From: an uncultured Actinomycetes bacterium
GTDB lineage: Bacteria; Actinomycetota; Actinomycetes; Nanopelagicales; Nanopelagicaceae
Direction of reading: 5' to 3'
Length of the DNA: 26,507 nucleotides
Assembly: GCA_903928395.1 (NCBI GenBank)
Contig: CAIYQS010000142.1
Coordinates: 1-26,507, forward strand
Positions 24,202 to 26,507 of the stretch are shown here, piece by piece. Every line of letters starts with the position of its first letter. Positions within the stretch are counted from its first letter, which is position 1. Below the pieces are notes generated by a model. It was not told where the DNA came from and did no database searches. It saw only the letters and a program-made list of their open reading frames with translations. A program made the position numbers and the translations under genes.

Positions 24202-25509
24202 ATGACTAAGTTGAATTCAAGATCAAAAATTTTTCTCGTGACAGCAGTCATATCTTTTCTGGCACTTGTTTCTCTCGCAAAACTCGCCACGTCTCACCAC
24301 TCTCTGAATCCCCTAAAACACCCCGCCACTCATTCTGCGGCATCCACTCCGACCTCTCCTTCGGGTACCACGTCAGTTCTTAATGACTACCCTCCTTCGA
24401 GATTCCAATCTCGTAGACCAACGGAGGTCACTGGATTACAAATTCTCTTCGTAAGCAAGAAAAATACCGCGGAACTCTCTTGGAACCCCAATCCTGCTGG
24501 AGAGGGTGTTGACTCTTACGCTTTGTACTACTACTCGAGCGCGATGCTTTACCCCTCCGGGGCCAGTGTTGGAGTACTAGCCGCAGTGGTAAAAACGACA
24601 ACCTTGAGTACGAAAATCGTTGGAACCGACGGACCCCTTCTGGAAGCAGGTCAGCCTTACGGTGCGAATGAAATTCCAACATGTGATAACGCAGATAACT
24701 GCACTCAGCCAGATCAAATCTCTATCTGGGTGATCGCGCACAATAAGTATGGTTGGGGCGACAATGACGCGGCGACGCCGAATCCCGATGAAAATCCCGC
24801 AAATTTTTCTCCGCTCTCGTTCAATCAAATGAAACAGTTAAAAACTCCGCAAGTCACAAGGGTTGCCCTTTCCGAACTTGATCCGAATTTCAGCACTGGT
24901 TCTTTACCCACCTATCTGGGCGGAAACAACGTCGACTCACTTTCGAACACGCCTCCACCAAATTCTCCCTGGGTTGTTCCATGGATACCAGAAGGTGATT
25001 CTCCCTTATCGCGTTTTCAACCAGGTAGACCAACGATAGTTAAAGGATTGAAACTGGACTCGATAGATGAAAGAGACAAGCTTTTAATCCTGTCGTGGAA
25101 TGCGAATCCCGCCTCCGAAAAAGTTGACGAGTATGCAGTTTATGCTCGGGGGTCACAGTGTGCAGACGATTATTGTCCTACAACTCTGCTTACTGTTGTA
25201 AAGGGAACGACGCTAAAAGAACCGATAAATTTCCGAGGACAGACCGGATTTAATGATCCCACTGATACGCCCGGATATATTTCATTTACCCCAAATAGTC
25301 TTTACAGTTTCTCGATAATCGCGCACAACAAGAATGGTTGGGGTGACAACGACCCGAGCGTACCTAATCCTGATCAAAATGAAGACGACTTTAGGAAATT
25401 AACCCCAAATCAAATGGAACGGGCAACTACGCTACCAACTGAAATTAACGTTGACGTTCCATGCACGGCGCTAATTACTGGAGCGACTGGTTGCTCGACT
25501 AATCCTTAG
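24202..25509 (+). CDS. Exported protein with two tandem Fn3-like modules, function unknown
   Basis: I do not recognise a named family. The 435-residue protein starts with basic residues and a hydrophobic stretch (about 9-29), a signal peptide or anchor, then a Ser/Thr/Pro-rich linker (41-60). Two copies of one module follow, at 66-213 and 270-408. Each begins SRFQxxRPT, has a beta-rich fibronectin-III-like core (ELSWNPNP / ILSWNANP, then VDSYALY / VDEYAVY), and ends in IAHNKxGWGDND...PNPDxN and a QM-containing turn. Cys pairs (161/167, 320/325, 421/431) suggest disulfides outside the cell. GGGGAAA at 24191-24197 precedes the ATG. An earlier in-frame TTG at 24163 is rejected because the signal would not be N-terminal. 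It lies alone between the groEL1 terminator and convergent whiD. Confidence 0.75.
   Translation: MTKLNSRSKIFLVTAVISFLALVSLAKLATSHHSLNPLKHPATHSAASTPTSPSGTTSVLNDYPPSRFQSRRPTEVTGLQILFVSKKNTAELSWNPNPAGEGVDSYALYYYSSAMLYPSGASVGVLAAVVKTTTLSTKIVGTDGPLLEAGQPYGANEIPTCDNADNCTQPDQISIWVIAHNKYGWGDNDAATPNPDENPANFSPLSFNQMKQLKTPQVTRVALSELDPNFSTGSLPTYLGGNNVDSLSNTPPPNSPWVVPWIPEGDSPLSRFQPGRPTIVKGLKLDSIDERDKLLILSWNANPASEKVDEYAVYARGSQCADDYCPTTLLTVVKGTTLKEPINFRGQTGFNDPTDTPGYISFTPNSLYSFSIIAHNKNGWGDNDPSVPNPDQNEDDFRKLTPNQMERATTLPTEINVDVPCTALITGATGCSTNP
24397..24840 (+). repeat. Intragenic module copy 1 (Fn3-like)
   Basis: Encodes residues 66-213 of the exported protein. It aligns with copy 2 at both ends (SRFQSRRPTEV and AHNKYGWGDND...PNPDEN). 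DNA similarity is clear over GCGCACAATAAG and GGTTGGGG, but silent differences show that the duplication is old. Confidence 0.8.
25009..25425 (+). repeat. Intragenic module copy 2 (Fn3-like)
   Basis: Encodes residues 270-408. It is a little shorter than copy 1, with differences concentrated in the middle (Cys-bearing) loops. It shares SRFQPGRPT, ILSWNANP and AHNKNGWGDND...PNPDQN with copy 1. Confidence 0.8.
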
Positions 25510-25525
25510 TGCAAAAAGGGAACCG

Positions 25526-25553
25526 AACTGTCGATACGACCAGGAGTTTTTTT
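25526..25553 (+). terminator. Possible weak terminator between the Fn3-like gene and whiD
   Basis: AACT plus GTCG-ATA-CGAC and AGTT form an interrupted stem (CAGG bulged), followed by seven Ts from 25547. It sits in the 55-base gap between two convergent genes. The stem is short, so the call is tentative. Confidence 0.4.
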
Positions 25554-25564
25554 AATACCTAAAT

Positions 25565-25882
25565 TTATGAAGCAGGAGTGAGAATAATTTCGCGACGGTT
25601 ATATCGTTCGTTCTGCTCACTAATAGCTAGGCGATCATCTTCTGAAAGACCACCCCAAATCCCATATGGCTCTTGGACGGCAAGGGCGTGCTTTCGGCAG
25701 GCGGCGATAACCGGACACGTCGCGCAGACCGCCTTGGCGGTTGCCTCACGATTTGCCCGACGCGGACCTCGTTCGCCATCTGGATGGAAGAACATCTCTG
25801 TGGGTAGGTCGCGGCAGGCGCCCTGGTATTGCCATTCCCATTCAGATGCGACGGGACGTGGAAGCCTTGAAATTTCAGCCAT
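25565..25882 (-). CDS. whiD: WhiB-family Fe-S transcription factor, WhiD/WhiB3-like
   Basis: A 105-residue WhiB protein that binds a redox- or NO-sensitive [4Fe-4S] cluster and acts with the primary sigma factor. The four ligands are C23, C53, C56 and C62 (GAC, CATCPVIAAC), followed by the GIWGGLSE turn (74-81) and a basic tail (RYNRREI). WEWQYQGAC and MFFHPDGERG closely resemble the WhiB3/WhiD group rather than WhiB1 or WhiB2. Position supports this: M. tuberculosis whiB3 and S. coelicolor whiD both lie next to or near groES-groEL1. GGAGG lies a few bases before the ATG, and a good promoter lies further upstream. Confidence 0.92.
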   Translation of the reverse strand: MAEISRLPRPVASEWEWQYQGACRDLPTEMFFHPDGERGPRRANREATAKAVCATCPVIAACRKHALAVQEPYGIWGGLSEDDRLAISEQNERYNRREIILTPAS

Positions 25883-25908
25883 GATGCCCTCCTTCTTCCT
25901 AAGCCCCG

Positions 25909-25937
25909 ACTATACAATCGATTCATAGGTTGTTCAA
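25909..25937 (-). promoter_or_regulatory. whiD: Sigma70-type promoter of whiD
   Basis: Read on the minus strand: TTGAAC (25937-25932), a 17-base spacer, and TATAGT (25914-25909). This is the best promoter match in the window. Transcription would start near 25902, about 20 bases before the ATG, leaving room for the GGAGG site at 25887-25892. Confidence 0.7.
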
Positions 25938-25939
25938 CC
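25928..25939. promoter_or_regulatory. Inverted repeat over the whiD -35 (candidate operator)
   Basis: GGTTG-TT-CAACC is a perfect 5-bp-arm inverted repeat covering the -35 hexamer of whiD (25932-25937). A factor bound here would block or alter whiD transcription. No regulator can be assigned from sequence alone. Confidence 0.4.
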
Positions 25940-25996
25940 AAAAGTTCTTAGAATTGAGTGATATCCCTCTCTTTTAGTAACACTTCAAGTGGCAGA

Positions 25997-26019
25997 AATA
26001 GTCCCGTTCCACGACTATT
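25997..26019. promoter_or_regulatory. Perfect 7-bp dyad just upstream of merR-type gene (candidate operator)
   Basis: AATAGTC-N9-GACTATT has perfect 7-base arms. The right arm includes GACTAT, which ends six bases before the merR ATG and could serve as its -10. The same GACTATA sequence covers the whiD -10 at 25908-25914. This looks like an autoregulatory operator, but binding is inferred. Confidence 0.5.
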
Positions 26020-26024
26020 AGCCC

Positions 26025-26507
26025 ATGTTTCCTGAGTCGCAAGCAGCCCTTGCCGACTCGCACCACCCCGATTTGGGGCGTTTGACCGTATCTGCAGTAG
26101 CTCGCCGGCTTGGAATCGCTCCAGGAACGCTTCGCACCTGGGATAGGCGTTACGGGTTAGGTCCGAGTGAGCATTGCATGGGGGCGCACCGAAAGTACAG
26201 TTCTGAGGATCTGGCAAGACTCCGTTACATGCACAAGCTAGTCGTCTCTGGGGTCACGCCGAGTGAAGCGGCCCGATTGGCAGTTGCGCATTCGGCTGAG
26301 TACTTGGACTCCGAGCTAGCTTCGCTGCAATGTATCGATGCTCAGCTCGTTAAAGCACTCTTCCGATTAGCCCAAATTCTCGACCGGAAATCCCTTGATT
26401 CTGAAATTCGTGTTCAGCTCGCGAAACATGGGGTTGAGGCCACCTGGGTGAATGTCCTCGTGCCGTTACTTTGCCTCATTGGTGACGAGTGGGAAAAAAC
26501 CGGTGAA
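26025..26507 (+). CDS. MerR-family regulator with probable cobalamin-binding (CarH-like) C-terminus, truncated by window edge
   Basis: 161 residues are visible and the frame is open at the right edge. Residues 20-90 form a MerR winged helix-turn-helix (LTVSAVARRLGIAPGTLRTW, then RRYGLGPSEH and the wing HRKYS). From about 95, a helical bundle begins (SELASLQCIDAQLVKALFRL) and runs into WVNVLVPLLCLIGDEWEKTGE. This looks like the start of the cobalamin-binding helical domain in CarH/LitR-type photoreceptor repressors; in those a Wx9EH motif follows, which here would fall just beyond the window. An in-frame TAG six bases before the ATG (26019-26021) makes 26025 the earliest start. There is no Shine-Dalgarno, so translation may be leaderless. 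It is divergent from whiD. Confidence 0.83.
   Translation, partial: MFPESQAALADSHHPDLGRLTVSAVARRLGIAPGTLRTWDRRYGLGPSEHCMGAHRKYSSEDLARLRYMHKLVVSGVTPSEAARLAVAHSAEYLDSELASLQCIDAQLVKALFRLAQILDRKSLDSEIRVQLAKHGVEATWVNVLVPLLCLIGDEWEKTGE

Noticed and set aside
25627..25941. 104-codon minus-strand frame overlapping whiD in another phase
   Set aside because: It is out of frame with whiD, lacks the WhiB cysteine pattern and covers the promoter.
1..26507. CRISPR arrays, insertion sequences, tRNA or rRNA genes, attachment sites
   Set aside because: No evenly spaced direct repeats, transposase or integrase motifs, cloverleaf-like sequences or rRNA-like stretches were seen on either strand.

Overview
The window looks like the chromosome of an actinobacterium with moderate G+C (about half by eye) and very tight gene packing. 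The actinobacterial markers are a WhiB-family Fe-S regulator, a DUF3263 protein, groES paired with a GroEL1 that has a histidine-rich tail, a CIRCE operator, and a 14-gene nuo operon preceded by a receiver-like protein as in Mycobacterium. Packing and composition would fit a streamlined aquatic lineage such as the Nanopelagicales (acI), but this placement is inference. I see no mobile element, CRISPR array, rRNA or tRNA, and no gap between genes above 170 bases.

Layout. (1) 1-2395, minus: putA, proline to glutamate, cut by the left edge. (2) 2476-2925, plus: a degenerate receiver-domain protein leading into respiratory genes. (3) 3022-17999, plus: complete complex I, nuoA to nuoN in canonical order, most genes overlapping or abutting. 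A Rex-like NADH/NAD+ sensor site (TTGTG-N8-CACAC) lies in front of nuoA. (4) 18010-20005, minus: ndh (non-pumping NDH-2) followed 4 bases later by an alpha/beta hydrolase, convergent with nuoN. (5) 20075-21616, plus: an atypical SDR fused to a DUF2867-like region, divergent from ndh. (6) 21660-24051, plus: a DUF3263 protein, then groES-groEL1 behind a TTGGCA/TAGAGT promoter and a CIRCE element with one decayed arm, closed by a strong intrinsic terminator. (7) 24202-25509, plus: an exported protein made of two copies of an Fn3-like module with a repeated GWGDND...PNPDxN motif; I recognise no named family. (8) 25565-25882, minus: whiD/whiB3-like regulator with a good sigma70-type promoter. (9) 26025 to the right edge, plus: a MerR-type regulator with the start of a CarH-like cobalamin-binding module.

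How the genes fit together. Most of the window concerns electron entry into the quinone pool: PutA (proline), complex I (energy-conserving NADH oxidation) and NDH-2 (non-conserving NADH oxidation), with a likely redox switch at nuoA. The right part holds heat-shock chaperonins and two sensory regulators (Fe-S WhiB and MerR/B12-type) that share a 142-base divergent control region containing several inverted repeats.

Most worth a second look: the Rex-like site, the whiD/merR control region with a 7-bp perfect dyad and a thrice-occurring ATAGTC motif, the duplicated exported protein, the degenerate receiver, and a repeated TANNNT-6/7-nt-ATG arrangement that suggests leaderless transcripts.
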